64,000 bases of DNA from Brachypterus glaber (Eukaryota; Arthropoda; Insecta; Coleoptera; Kateretidae): assembly GCA_958510825.1 (NCBI GenBank), contig OY294051.1:1116001-1180000 (forward strand), written 5' to 3'. The position numbers and the translations under genes are program-made. The number at the start of each line of letters is the position of its first letter. Within the stretch, counting starts at the first letter, position 1. This document shows, piece after piece, positions 54,392-64,000 of the stretch. The notes beneath the pieces were generated by a model. The model saw only the letters and a list, made by a program, of their open reading frames with translations, searched no databases and was not told the DNA's origin.

Positions 54392-54767
54392 TATAGGAGC
54401 TAAGGCTAGAGTAGTGCCTTAACCCTGTATTGCACCTTGTACCTACTCGGGAAGACTGGGCATTAAGACCCCTGAAGTTTTTAATAATAAAAATACAAAT
54501 CAGTTGCTTTTCACCTGTGAAACGAGGAACATGTACTTTTGGCAAGAATTTTGTAATCCGTTAATCAAGTGTTTTAGTATAGTTATTTATTTATTTATTT
54601 GCTATCTTAGATATGCCCTGGATTCGATTTTACATATTTTATAGTGATTGTATGGATGATGTGCAGTAAAATGACGTACATGTGATTATATTGGAGTAAG
54701 AAGGGAATTTTATGTTTTTTAGTCATTTATAATGCTGATAAATTTTGATTTGGAAGCAACTAACACG
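54392..54767. other. No gene; short (TTTA)n
   Basis: (TTTA)n at about 54583-54600; otherwise featureless. Confidence 0.35.
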
Positions 54768-54800
54768 TGAAGAAGAAGAAGAAGAAAAAGAAAAAGAAAA
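54768..54800. repeat. (GAA)n microsatellite
   Basis: GAA units grading into GAAAAA. Confidence 0.8.
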
Positions 54801-54887
54801 GGTCTTACAGAAGACTGGAAATTTTCCCAAGTGGGAAGCGGGAAGTGAAGTGGACTCAACTAATCTAGTGCTCTTATCTGATTTCAC

Positions 54888-54995
54888 CCTGATTTTTACC
54901 AAAATCAGAGCCGGGAACTTTGGAGAGTAACCTATGATCTAAACTTGTAGAAATTAGCTTAAGGCATTCTCGAGTTATCATCGGACGGACGAACG
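54888..54995 (+). repeat. rep-Q copy
   Basis: TGATTTTTACCAAAATCAGA, GGGAACTTTGGAGAG, GCATTCTCGAGTTATCATCG and (GGAC)n-like GGACGGACGAACGGACGGAC. Confidence 0.6.
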
Positions 54996-55159
54996 GACGG
55001 ACGTAATAAGTCTAAAAATTGAATAATTAGAATTTCTGCCAAGTACGTAATTACGCCTCATCATCTCCGCCGCTGTCTGGACACTCGCAGTTCGCTCCTT
55101 GTTGCAGACCAATTAATTAACTTATAATGTTCTCTTCGCCGCATTCATCTTAGTCGTGT

Positions 55160-55736
55160 GGCCTTTACTGATCGCAATATACCGCTCCACTGCTTCCATT
55201 CCGCCTTCCCTGTTGTTTCCAACACACACAGAAAAAATATCTACTAGTAATCATCCTTAAGGATAAGACCGCGTAAAATTATTATGTACACTAATTCGCA
55301 AGTTCCTCCATTATTCCCTAAATTTATTAAATTCCCCTAATTCCTAATTTACATGATTTGTCTAACTCCTCTCTTTTTTTTATTTTCCCCGTTTTTCCTT
55401 TTCCCTAATTCCCCTAATTTCCTCCATTTCCTTAATTTCCTCAGTTTTCCTAATTTCCCTAATTACCCCAATTTCCTAATTTTTCAATTTCCTTATTCCC
55501 ATAATTCCTCTAATTTCCCTAATTCCTTAATTTCCTAATACCAATAATACCCATTATTTTATTAATTCCGTATTTTCCGGAATTCTCCCAATTCCACAAA
55601 TTCCCTTGCTTTCCCTGATTGTCCTAATTAGCCTTATTCCATAAATTTCCCAAATTTCCCAATTCCTCTAATTTCTCTATTACCATAACTCCCCAAATTT
55701 GCTAAAAAAGTAAGGTTACGGCTAATGTTCACATTG
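55160..55736. repeat. Degenerate TTCCCTAA-type minisatellite with 5' flank
   Basis: From about 55310 the strand is a run of C- and T-rich words such as AATTTCCCTAATTCC with a loose 8-10 bp period. The preceding 150 bp (TTTACTGATCGC, GCTTCCATTCCGCCTTCCCTG, ACACACAGAAA) is matched at 56295-56400. This is not insect telomere repeat, which would be TTAGG. Confidence 0.7.
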
Positions 55737-55744
55737 ATCTTTAC

Positions 55745-56292
55745 CAAAGAACTTTTACCTCAAGAAGTCATTTCAGACTAATGTTTATGAAGTGTCATCT
55801 TTTTGTTTGTTTATTTACTAACAGAAACGCGATACAGCTTTGTGGTGTAAAATGTGGATGTCGCTGGTCGACTTTCAGGCTACCTAGTAGCGATGTTGCG
55901 TAGTTTCCACCTTATCATGAATTCAATTCATTATACTTAAATTAAAAATGTAAAAAACTTTATTGTGTATACTATAATTATGTTTGATAATATATCATAT
56001 TTAAATCTATTAAAGTTAAACTACTAGTTTATATAAAACTCATACAGAACTAATGTTTCTTAAAATTTACAATAAAATATCCAAAGTATATGTTTCCAAT
56101 CGGCAACACTGTACCCCTGTCAGTCATTTTTCGACATTAGACTGTGAGTTTACACATTCTTTCTCTCTCTTTACGCGTACTAAGTGCAAACAATAGTCAC
56201 TCCCCACCAGCCCCTCACCGTAGTTGGTTCACGCTTCAAACAAAGCATACGGTAGATTTCATCATGTTCCTTCTTGAGATAAAAGTTCTTTA
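55745..56292. mobile_element. hAT-type MITE family 1, copy 2 (548 bp)
   Basis: Near identical to 31301-31849, same orientation. Exact 8-bp duplication ATCTTTAC at 55737-55744 and 56293-56300. The final base of the right TIR is A instead of G. It inserted in the second unit of a local duplication that contains the minisatellite. Confidence 0.95.
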
Positions 56293-56610
56293 ATCTTTAC
56301 TAATCGCCTTTTCACTTCAGCCGTGCCATCCCTGTTGCGTCCCATACACACAGAAATACTAGAAAGCATAAGTTATTCTGTACACTAATTCCCTAGTCCC
56401 CCCATACTTCTCTAAATTTCTCAAATTACCCAAATTTCTAATATGGAGTAGCCAATATAAAATCTCTATAGCCTTTAATAACGCGAAAACCGGGGTATGA
56501 AGTATATGAATTTTGGTACAATTTGCGTTACGTAATACTTGATCGTTCCCTACATTTACATAATTGTCGCTAATTCCCTTAGTTTTCCTAATTTCCCTAA
56601 TTTCAAATAC
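56293..56610. repeat. Second block of the TTCCCTAA minisatellite and its flank
   Basis: CTTTACTAATCGCC, CCATCCCTGTTGCG and ACACACAGAAATACTAG parallel 55165-55240. C/T-rich words follow at 56385-56440 and 56570-56600, split by a rep-K piece. Confidence 0.6.
56450..56552. repeat. rep-K right-end fragment
   Basis: AAATCTCTATAGCC, then TTTGCGTTACGTAATACTTG and ATCGTTCCC. The left TIR is missing. Confidence 0.7.
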
Positions 56611-57108
56611 GATTAAGGAGATGGCCAACCGCAATCGCCATAAAAACTGTAATTTTCGCCATGGTATTCGGACTTATTTTTTTTTCACTTTTACATTCAC
56701 ATGAAATTGATCTAAAAGAATATATATGCTCGTCTAAAAATTACCTAGCGTCTAATAAAACCTTTGTTTTATTTTTGCAGTAAATTTCTGGCTTTAATAC
56801 TCGTATTTTATAGCTAACTGAATGTACTTAGGATTATTTCAACACCAGCACTTTTAAACTTTGATAAAAAAATATGTTGGAAATGCTGAAGAATATTAAA
56901 CAGTTCCGTATATTCGAAGTTTTCTCACGTATAATTCTGTAATTTAAAACCATTTGAAGATATTTGCTTTTGCTGTGAAAAGTTGTAAAATAAAATTCTT
57001 GATAATTTAAAAAACTTAAAAATAAGAATTGATTTTTAATTCTAGTTTTATAAGACTATTTTTTTACGATTTTCTTCCGAAGTTTAGAGACTCAAATAAT
57101 GGATGAGA
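56611..57108. other. No feature seen
   Basis: AT-rich. Confidence 0.3.
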
Positions 57109-57434
57109 CAATAGTTATTTATGGTACTAGTGGGTAAAGTAAGATATTGCCCATGAGAAAATTAACCTGCGAGGCGTCAGCCAAGTTAATTTTCGAGAGG
57201 GTAATATCGGTTTACCCATACAAGGTTCTATCTAATAAATAGCTTAGGAATTCATATTTTTATTAAAAATTTTAATGACATTTACAAGAAAATAATTTGA
57301 CAAGTGACAGTTGAGTGGGTAAAATAAATAATTATCCACTCAATAAAGTAAAAGCCACGCGGGGGTTATTATTGAGTTTATCTATTTAAAATAAAGCTGG
57401 TAATTGTCTTATTATCTGTATGTATTGGATAAAA
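57109..57434 (+). repeat. rep-A copy 3
   Basis: Full-length, closest in sequence to copy 1; a few bases (GAGTGC) before CATACAAGG are missing. Confidence 0.8.
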
Positions 57435-57809
57435 GTATTAATTAATAATTCTTATATTTTTAGCAACTATCAAATTTTTTAAATAAAAAAAAAAGTTTTT
57501 GAAAACGATTTTTTTTCAGAAAAACCAATAAAAAATCACGAAAGATAAATTGCACATCTTTTCAGCTCGTTATTCAGATAAATTCCGTTATATGATCTAT
57601 CGCTACCACTGGCAGTTAGAAATCTGCTGCTCCCAAGGCGGTGCTTTGAGCCGCGGCAGGAATGCCAGCCTGAATTACCAGCCGAGCAGGCACGCAAAAA
57701 TACTGCAGGTAGCAGGAAAAACTACGTATACAGGATTATTCAAAAATTAGTTCGAGAATTTAAAGGAGTGATTATAAATTAAAAAAATACGAAAAAAAAC
57801 TCCTATAAA
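57435..57809. other. No supported gene
   Basis: A 66-residue frame at 57550-57750 (GGALSRGRNASLNYQPSRHA) has a less AT-rich composition but no recognised similarity. Confidence 0.25.
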
Positions 57810-57822
57810 GACATTAACCCTA

Positions 57823-58335
57823 GTAGTGGTAGTAGTAGTAGTAAGGGTGGGGAGGCTACAAGCCAGGCAACTAGGCCATTATGACCCTTTTTGCCAGCCC
57901 TGAGCTGTCCCAGCCACACATCTACCCTACTCCCTGCCTAAACCTGCCGGACCTCCTTATAAAAGTCGCGATTTCTGTCCAGGAAAGGGTACGCAACTCC
58001 TCTCTTCGGAGAGTTGCCTCTCCGAAGATCTCCTGTCGTATTCTGCCGAACCGATCGCATTGTCCTAGGAAATGGAAGGCCGATTCTTCGTCTATCCCGC
58101 AACCCGAACAGACGGGGTCGTTACCGACCTTCATCTTGAACAGGTGCCTTCCTAGTCCACAGTGACCCGTGAGGATCCCTGTGAGTTGGCTGATCGAGGC
58201 TCGAGTTCTTCCTATTAGCCACGCGGTTTTTGACTTGCTTGGACCGGAAAGGGAGTCCTTTGCCTGTCTGCAGTTCGTGACCGTTGACCAGCTTTTCCTT
58301 AGTTTTTCTCCAGCCCACGTGTTGAGGGCTGATGT
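57823..58335 (-). mobile_element. 5'-truncated LINE insertion with 13-bp TSD
   Basis: GACATTAACCCTA lies at 57810-57822 and 58336-58348. The minus strand holds a LINE ORF2 end, about 65 bp of 3' untranslated sequence and a (TAC)n-type tail. Its balanced base composition stands out against the AT-rich surroundings. Confidence 0.92.
57922..58335 (-). CDS. LINE ORF2 C-terminal domain with zinc-knuckle-like motif
   Basis: Open from the insertion edge to the stop, 137 codons without an interruption. Order: TSALNTWAGEKLRKSWSTV, ISQLTGILTGHCGLGRHLFK, then CSGCGIDEESAFHFLGQC (a C-x2-C...H-x4-C pattern, about residues 80-100), EIFGEATLRREELRTLSW and TFIRRSGRF. This LTGxLTGHCxLxxHL...CxxCGxxEExxxHxLxxC block is the C-terminal region of LINEs of the I/R1/Jockey group, after RT and often RNase H. 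The first ATG (58134) lies within the domain, so it is not a start. RT and endonuclease are lost. Confidence 0.92.
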   Translation of the reverse strand, partial: TSALNTWAGEKLRKSWSTVTNCRQAKDSLSGPSKSKTAWLIGRTRASISQLTGILTGHCGLGRHLFKMKVGNDPVCSGCGIDEESAFHFLGQCDRFGRIRQEIFGEATLRREELRTLSWTEIATFIRRSGRFRQGVG

Positions 58336-58348
58336 GACATTAACCCTA

Positions 58349-58663
58349 AGGGAGTTACGATTCTCCCAAAGTAGTTTTTATTTAATATCTCTGGATCCCT
58401 ATAACCATAGTAACGAATGTTTTGCACCCACCTTAACACTGATAAAGGCTTTTTCTCAATAAAATATTCAATTTCAATTTTTTTTCAATTTATTTTTCAT
58501 TATTTTTTTTTACAAACATACAAATTTAATAAACAATGGTGATCCGCCTAAACTTGCGTTTGTACGCGGTGTCTAATATAAAACTATTGTAAAATAAAAT
58601 ATACATACCTACTAGGTTTCTATTTTAACTTAAAACTTTGAGTTTTAATTTTGAATTATAATT
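58349..58663. other. No feature seen
   Basis: AT-rich spacer. Confidence 0.3.
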
Positions 58664-58690
58664 TTGAAGAAGAAGAAGAAGAAGAAGAAT
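58664..58690. repeat. (GAA)n microsatellite
   Basis: About eight GAA units; it gives a glutamate run in one frame that is not a gene. Confidence 0.9.
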
Positions 58691-58754
58691 ATGGTTCTTT
58701 AGTTAAAAATACATCAAAAAGGTACTCTTTATGTAATACCGTAGGTCCAACCGC

Positions 58755-58916
58755 TCTTGAGAAAATTACAGTTAAAGAGAAAGGTTCACGATCTAAGCAT
58801 CCAAAATTGGAACTAAAAAATGAGCCAAAAAAACTTTAAATACGGCAGGGCGATTCTTATGTAAAATCACCCCTTAAAATTCTCTTATTTCTGAATAACC
58901 CTGTATACAAAAAAAT
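58755..58916. repeat. rep-J fragment
   Basis: ACAGTTAAAGAGAAAGGTTC and CCAAAATTGGAACTAAAAAA match the arm of 46951-47298. It then continues GGGCGATTCTTATG...CACCCCTTAAAATTCTC like 24583-24801, linking the two foldbacks into one family. Ends ACCCTGTATAC. Confidence 0.65.
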
Positions 58917-58925
58917 AATAAAAGT

Positions 58926-58973
58926 CCAAAATGATCAAAATTTGCGTTACGTAATACTTGAACGTTCCCTTAC
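58926..58973. repeat. rep-K right-end fragment
   Basis: AATTTGCGTTACGTAATACT then TGAACGTTCCCTTA. Confidence 0.7.
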
Positions 58974-59455
58974 TTTATAATATTTCGCGTCACTTTTACT
59001 AAAAAAAATGTTAAAATAACGTCAAATTTACCTTATTATAAGCCAGTTTTGTCACGACTTGAGTCAAGTGGATATTGAATTTCAACTTCTATTTAAAAAT
59101 CCATTAGAAATTGTGAAAAAAATTAAAAAAATTAAATTTTTGTGTTGTAATTTTTTTTGCAAACACTCTATACGCAATTATTCATTTCTGTAAAATATGC
59201 ACGTATACGTTGTTTTTTCTGATACTGCAGAATATCCTCGCGCACGCCATCAAAAGGTCGCTTGACCAGCAACACTTTGACTTATTGCATAATCGATATA
59301 CTTTAATGTTTTGGATTTATATATAGTTCAATGTTCGAGATTTATATGCCTATTTGATGAATAATACAGGCAGTTGATTATATAACCTATAAAAAGTACA
59401 TAAACTTACCATTTAAGCATTATTTTTCTGATATTAAATTTTTGAGGAGTTTGGA
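58974..59455. other. No feature seen
   Basis: AT-rich spacer. Confidence 0.3.
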
Positions 59456-59675
59456 GTATGTATAGTTAAATATTTGGGCATAATACTAGATCAACACCTA
59501 AAGTGGGTTGGGTTCAATCAATCTATCTATCTATCTATCTATCTACATGCCTATTTATAATTGATTTAGATACTGCAAAAAATACTCTAGAAAAGTTTAA
59601 TTAAGATTATTATGCTGATAATAAATCTTTAGGTGTAATGATGAATCAACACATAAATTGGGTGAATTGGGTAAA
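59456..59675 (+). pseudogene. LINE RT scraps (KYLGIILDQHLKW) and (TCTA)n
   Basis: 59467-59514 reads IVKYLGIILDQHLKWV, the RT motif after the catalytic loop. A second, poorer version, KSLGVMMNQHINWVNW, is at about 59608-59660. Between them is (TCTA)n at about 59520-59544. This may be a local duplication of one RT segment. Confidence 0.65.
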
Positions 59676-60589
59676 TACATGATTCTCTTTATTATTTATT
59701 TGCTTATTTAAATAAATAATTGAGTGGCCTGTAAGTACTAATGGCTGATTTAGGCTATGTAATAATCACTACCTAAACTAACCCAGTCTGTCCCTTCTTT
59801 TGGCCAGGTGAGAAGCCATATTTCTTTTTGGCCATTAGTTTAATTTCTTAGAAACTTTAATGTTAAACTTGTAAAATTATATAAAAAAGTATAAATTAAC
59901 AATTTCCTATTATTTAAAACCGTATAAAGTGTATAAACTGGTGTTTTATTTCAAGATGTAAATTATGGGGCGGTGATACGGGAATCCATAAAATTAGAGA
60001 CTTAGACATAATAACTGACGAGATACTGTCAAGTCGTGCTAAGTCTCCGCGAAAAAATGACTTCGAGAAGAGAATATCTTACAATGTTGTGGGTTTTAAA
60101 GGCAAAACGGAAAAAGTCAAATAAAATATTAAAAAAATTAAAACTAAAGAGGACCTTTAAAACTAGGTTATTATTCCGCTAACAGAAATGTATAACTGAA
60201 CACTGTCCAGTGGACAGTGGACAGCCTTAAAGTATCTATAAGAAATTTTAAAATCTTTGTATATTTATTAAAGATTCTTTTTCCCATAAACGTTCTCAGA
60301 AAAATTTTCTTGTCTAACTCACTGTTTGAGTCTCTTCACAATAGAACTATTGATATGAAAAGCCTAAATAATATTAACCAGGCCTGTAGCAAACAGTCAA
60401 AACGGGAAGAGCATCCCCCTAATAAGTTTGAGCCTTCTGGGGGCATTTAGAATGTGTATAGTATTTTGATTAAATACAATAATTTCAAGATTCAGGCCCC
60501 TCCTGTGTCTCGTACTGCCCCTGGACTATTTTCCTGGCTAAAGGTCTAATATTAAGCTGACACCTTACTTCTTTCCATTTAACTGAGAC
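59676..60589. other. No supported gene
   Basis: Stretch 59960-60115 has a mixed composition with a partly open frame (GGDTGIHKIRDLDIITDEIL) that might be another LINE scrap. CTGTCCAGTGGACAGTGGAC lies at 60204. Confidence 0.3.
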
Positions 60590-60860
60590 CTAAGGTTAGA
60601 GTAAGCCATCTTACCACTTGTGACGTTCCTTTTGAAATTCTAACCTAACTTAACTTCCACACAAATAAAAATGTGACAATTCGTTAAAAAAAGTTCATTG
60701 TTTTAATGCAAAATCCATCTATCCATTTTGTTTTCATGTAAAATCAGATATCTTTGGATAAATGCGATACTTCCTTTCATCACTAAATCTTAGATCATCT
60801 TCGAAGAAAACCTAACCTCAATCTAACCTAACTTTGTATGCTAAGACCATATAGTTGTAT
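60590..60860 (+). repeat. rep-G copy 4
   Basis: GCAAAATCCATCTATCCATT, CTTCCTTTCATCACTAAATC, GAAGAAAACCTAACC, CTTTGTATGCTAAGACC; reverse of 26520-26710. Confidence 0.65.
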
Positions 60861-61305
60861 ATTATATGACAAGTAAAATTGAAAGTTGTGACCTGAGACA
60901 ATGATGACACAGAGAGCGAAATACCCATTGCAAACGTGTTATAAAATATACTTAAAAAAATATTTTCAAACTTATCCACATTTTTTTTTGAAAAAGGTAC
61001 AAAACTTTAATTTTGAAAAAAATTGTAAAAAGATATAGTATCTAATATTTAAACTTATTTCTTTTAGTCCTTTAGCCACAGAATTTATGTAGATGGCAGG
61101 GCGAAGCGTATCAGAATACAAACCGCAACAAAATGAAGCAGAACAAGACACATTCCTGATTGTTTGGATTTATGAAGACGATCTTACGTCCGTCACTAGG
61201 TTCATCCAACTATTGCATAATTTTCAATAAAAAAACATCTATTTTTTTTAAATACACAAAAAATTAAATAAAAAAATTTCAGTTAAAAAAAAAACGAAAA
61301 TAATA
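60861..61305. other. No feature seen
   Basis: AT-rich. Confidence 0.3.
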
Positions 61306-61310
61306 ATTTG

Positions 61311-61792
61311 TTTTTAACCGACTTCCAAAAAAGGACGAGTTAATCAATTCGACATTTGACTTTGTTTTTTTTTATGTTTGTTCCAGCATAACTTTGGAAC
61401 GGATGAACGGAATTTGATAAAACCTTTTGCAACCTTAAAGAGGACATTCATGAGGTGGTCCCGTTTTAATTTGATGCTCAGATAATGCCGGGTAAGCCGG
61501 ATAACTTGATTAAGGGGTCATTCAAATATTACGGTATCTTTTGAATGCCGCTAAACTTTATTCTGTGGACCTTTATATTAAAATATCAAGAGAAAATTAT
61601 AAAATTGGTGATTATGCCATAAGGCGTTATTTCATTATTACATAACGCTTAAAGTTTAACAAAAATTTTTTTTAGTATTTCGTTTAGAATAAGGTTGGTT
61701 GGACTCTTGAGCGCTGAAATAAAAATACTATTAAATTTATTTTTTAGAAATTTATCTTTAAAATGATAAGAACTCACAGAAGTCGGTTTATT
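61311..61792. mobile_element. Element with ACCGACTTC ends
   Basis: TTTTTAACCGACTTCCAAAA at left, and GAAGTCGGTTTA at right in complement. The left 150 bp (ATGTTTGTTCCAGCATAACT, GGAACGGATGAACGG) is of a type I have seen widely dispersed in arthropod genomes. Identification from memory only; the target duplication is unresolved. Confidence 0.55.
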
Positions 61793-62361
61793 TTTTTTTT
61801 CGAAAAGTTTTTATTACATTTTTTACTTACAATTTTTACCGGGAACAATAAATAAATAATAAAAATGTCTGTAACGCATGCTACATGCCTATTATAAAAA
61901 TATTTTTCAGAGCCTAGTCATTACGTGCCTGGAAATCAAATAAAATCAATGAAGTGTAAATTAATTTTATTTTATTTATTTATATTATTTTTTCATCAGC
62001 CAACGGCTCTCACGGCATGAATTTCAAACTACGTGACTAACATTTATCTAATCTATTTGTCACCATTTGATTATGAATTATTAAATTTCTATTATATAAA
62101 AAATTATATTTTATATTATAAAACTGTTATTATTGTTTGTTTATCACAATGTCTAAAAGAAACTGGAAACTTGATTGCTTTTATAAATTAAATAAAAGTG
62201 TTTAAAGTCACATTAAGTTTTCGTATACATAAAAAAGTGTTACTTTAAAATGCTTTTACAATTTTAAAGTTGAAACTGAATGGAGTATAAAAATAAACTC
62301 ACTACTACAGGGCACTGATTTAAATTTGGCATCAGAATAAAAATCAAGAACTAGATCTTTA
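61793..62361. other. No feature seen
   Basis: AT-rich. Confidence 0.3.
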
Positions 62362-62363
62362 TA

Positions 62364-63085
62364 CAGTGCGGTCCAAAAGTCACCCCCCCTTTTAACTTTT
62401 AAACGAGTTGCGATATCGACTACAAGTTTAGAACTCCTTAATAAGACAACTTAAACTATCTTTTAGCATATATTTGATATTTTCAGCTCTTAAAATGTGG
62501 GCAGGGGGGCATGGGGGGATATTTGTTTAAATGGAAAGGGGGTCGTGTGATACATCATTTTAAAGCTTATAAAATTCTTTATTTAAACTAACATTTTTAA
62601 ATTTTTTAAAAATGTTTTTTAAGGTTTTGATTTTTCAATTTTTTGTGCTAAAACATTCGATTTTTTAAATTTTTTTTTTATAAATTTTTATTTATGTCAA
62701 CTAAAATTAGTTTAAAAGTATAATTAACATTTTTTTATGATGAAATTAGGCATTTAAAAAAAAATATTTGTTTTTTTTAGAGGAATTTTGACATTAATAC
62801 CCATTTTCAACCCCATTTTAAACCCAAAAATTTAATTTTTTTAAAATTTAAAAATATGGAGTTAAATGGAGATTTATAAGCTTTAAAATGATGTATTACA
62901 CGACCCCCCTTTCCATTTAAAAAAATGTGTCCCCATGCCCATGCCCCACATTTTAAAAGCTGAAAGTATTAAATATATGCTAAAAGATAGTTTAAGTTGT
63001 CTTATTTAAAAGTTTCAAATTTGAAGTCGATATCTCAACTGGTTCAAAAGTTAAGAGGGGGGGGGGTGACTTTTGGACCGCTCTG
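62364..63085. mobile_element. Tc1-like foldback element, copy 2 (722 bp)
   Basis: Same family as 53607-54391 and flanked by TA (62362-62363, 63086-63087). Arms pair almost to the centre. Lacks the left-arm tandem duplication of copy 1. Right TIR has one substitution (CTCTG for CACTG). Confidence 0.9.
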
Positions 63086-63087
63086 TA

Positions 63088-64000
63088 TATAATATATGTA
63101 ATACTTTCTTTAATGCCTCTATTTTCGACAAGTATAGCATATCTTTAGAGCCTTTTCCTGCTAAAAAGATAATTTCTAAAAGCATTTCAACAACTCACTG
63201 GTTTATTTTTAATGCTAAAAACAGTATTACATTTATTTATAATAATAATAAAAAAATAAATGAATAAAATATAAATTAAACCGGATACAGAAAATTTACA
63301 TATTACATTTACAACTTCTTACATGTCCATTTAAATTAAAAAAAAAGCAAGCCGTAAAGTTATGTAATGCTTCGCATTTCAGAATATACTCTTCTGCATG
63401 AATAGGCTTTTTTCTACGACTGCTTTAGAATGTAAGCAAATACACATACTTTTAAAACACAAAATCCATTCTAGCTCTAGATACGGTATGAATATTCCGT
63501 ATCAAGTGTTAGAATGAGCACATATAGTGCCATTTTTTGTTTATAAAAGTAAAGAAAACTAGCAAAATTAACAAAAATATATATATTTTACCATGAAATA
63601 TTGAATAATTTAATGCAATTTAAAGTTTTGCGTTAAAATTACATAGTTTTTAGTTTTTCTTAATATTTGACCAGTTTTTTATCAATTCAGTTCAAAATAA
63701 TTAAAACTGCTCCATCTATTGTTAAATATTTAAACCTAATATCTGTCACAACAATCAGACATAACCTTCAATTATTGCATTATAATTTGTAAATATTTGC
63801 TAAAATTAAATAAAAATCTTTTTTAAGTACTGATTTGATAAAATTATTCAATAACATTAATTGCTTTATTTAAAAAAAATGTGATTGGTTGCATTTACAA
63901 TGTCGAGCCACAAAAAAAATTGTTTTTAACCTTGTCCGTCGTTTAAAGCCATACAGTGTTTCATATTTTGAGTCGAAGAAAAAGTATAGTCTACAACACG
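63088..64000. other. No feature seen
   Basis: AT-rich DNA to the window end; the small frame at 63073-63267 starts inside the previous element. Confidence 0.35.

Noticed and set aside
55310..55700. Interstitial telomere repeat
   Set aside because: Words are AATTTCCCT-like with loose period; the insect telomere repeat TTAGG/CCTAA is not repeated in register.
57881..58462. Plus-strand frames and a second minus-strand frame (58121-58318)
   Set aside because: The LINE domain reads continuously in one minus-strand frame; these are other phases.
58651..58839. Glutamate-rich frame
   Set aside because: Produced by a GAA microsatellite running into a rep-J fragment.

Overview
This is a strongly A+T-rich stretch of animal nuclear DNA, almost certainly from an insect or another arthropod with a repeat-laden genome. 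The evidence is the mix of elements: tRNA-derived SINEs, 5'-truncated non-LTR retrotransposons (LINEs) with 13-bp target-site duplications (TSDs), a Penelope-like retroelement fragment, Tc1/mariner- and hAT-type miniature transposons (MITEs), and many long foldback elements. I cannot name the species. Family names below (rep-A, rep-E and so on) are mine, for cross-reference only.

I find no convincing host protein-coding gene. Nearly all open frames are short and lie across inverted repeats, microsatellites or transposon ends. The frames with recognisable protein similarity are all mobile-element fragments: LINE C-termini at 19781-20579, 21640-22125, 52383-52790 and 57823-58335 (all minus strand); reverse-transcriptase motif scraps at 25.2-27.8 kb, 38.6-38.9 kb and 59.5-59.7 kb; a Tc1-like transposase C-terminus at 23104-23343; and a Penelope-like endonuclease C-terminus at 43136-43432. 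Two or three other frames (11976-12191, 13282-13496, 30231-30593) have more complex composition but match nothing I recognise.

Layout. 0-6 kb: rep-A, a mariner-type MITE (2962-3576), a 569-bp near-perfect palindrome (3839-4407) and a composite 0.87-kb element (4621-5492). 6-15 kb: mostly featureless AT-rich DNA with two copies of one tRNA-derived SINE in opposite orientations (about 10.0 and 14.6-14.9 kb) and a second rep-A. 15-24 kb: several MITEs and foldbacks, two LINE pieces and the Tc1 transposase remnant. 24-30 kb: foldbacks, RT-motif inverted repeats and the first twin-hairpin element (28978-29379). 31-34 kb: two hAT-type MITEs with exact 8-bp TSDs. 35-50 kb: dispersed repeats, tandem arrays, the Penelope fragment, a SINE with a 13-bp TSD inserted in rep-F (an uninterrupted rep-F copy lies 3.5 kb away), and two hairpins that share a core but not their outer stems. 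51-64 kb: more MITEs, two Tc1-like foldbacks of 0.7-0.8 kb, a TTCCCTAA-type degenerate minisatellite split by an hAT MITE, and a LINE end.

The genes do not form a pathway. The window is a layered record of transposon insertion. Its most distinctive property is the density of long inverted repeats (at least twenty), many able to form hairpins of 30-300 bp. Whether these are only non-autonomous transposons, or also sources of hairpin or small RNA, cannot be decided from sequence alone.
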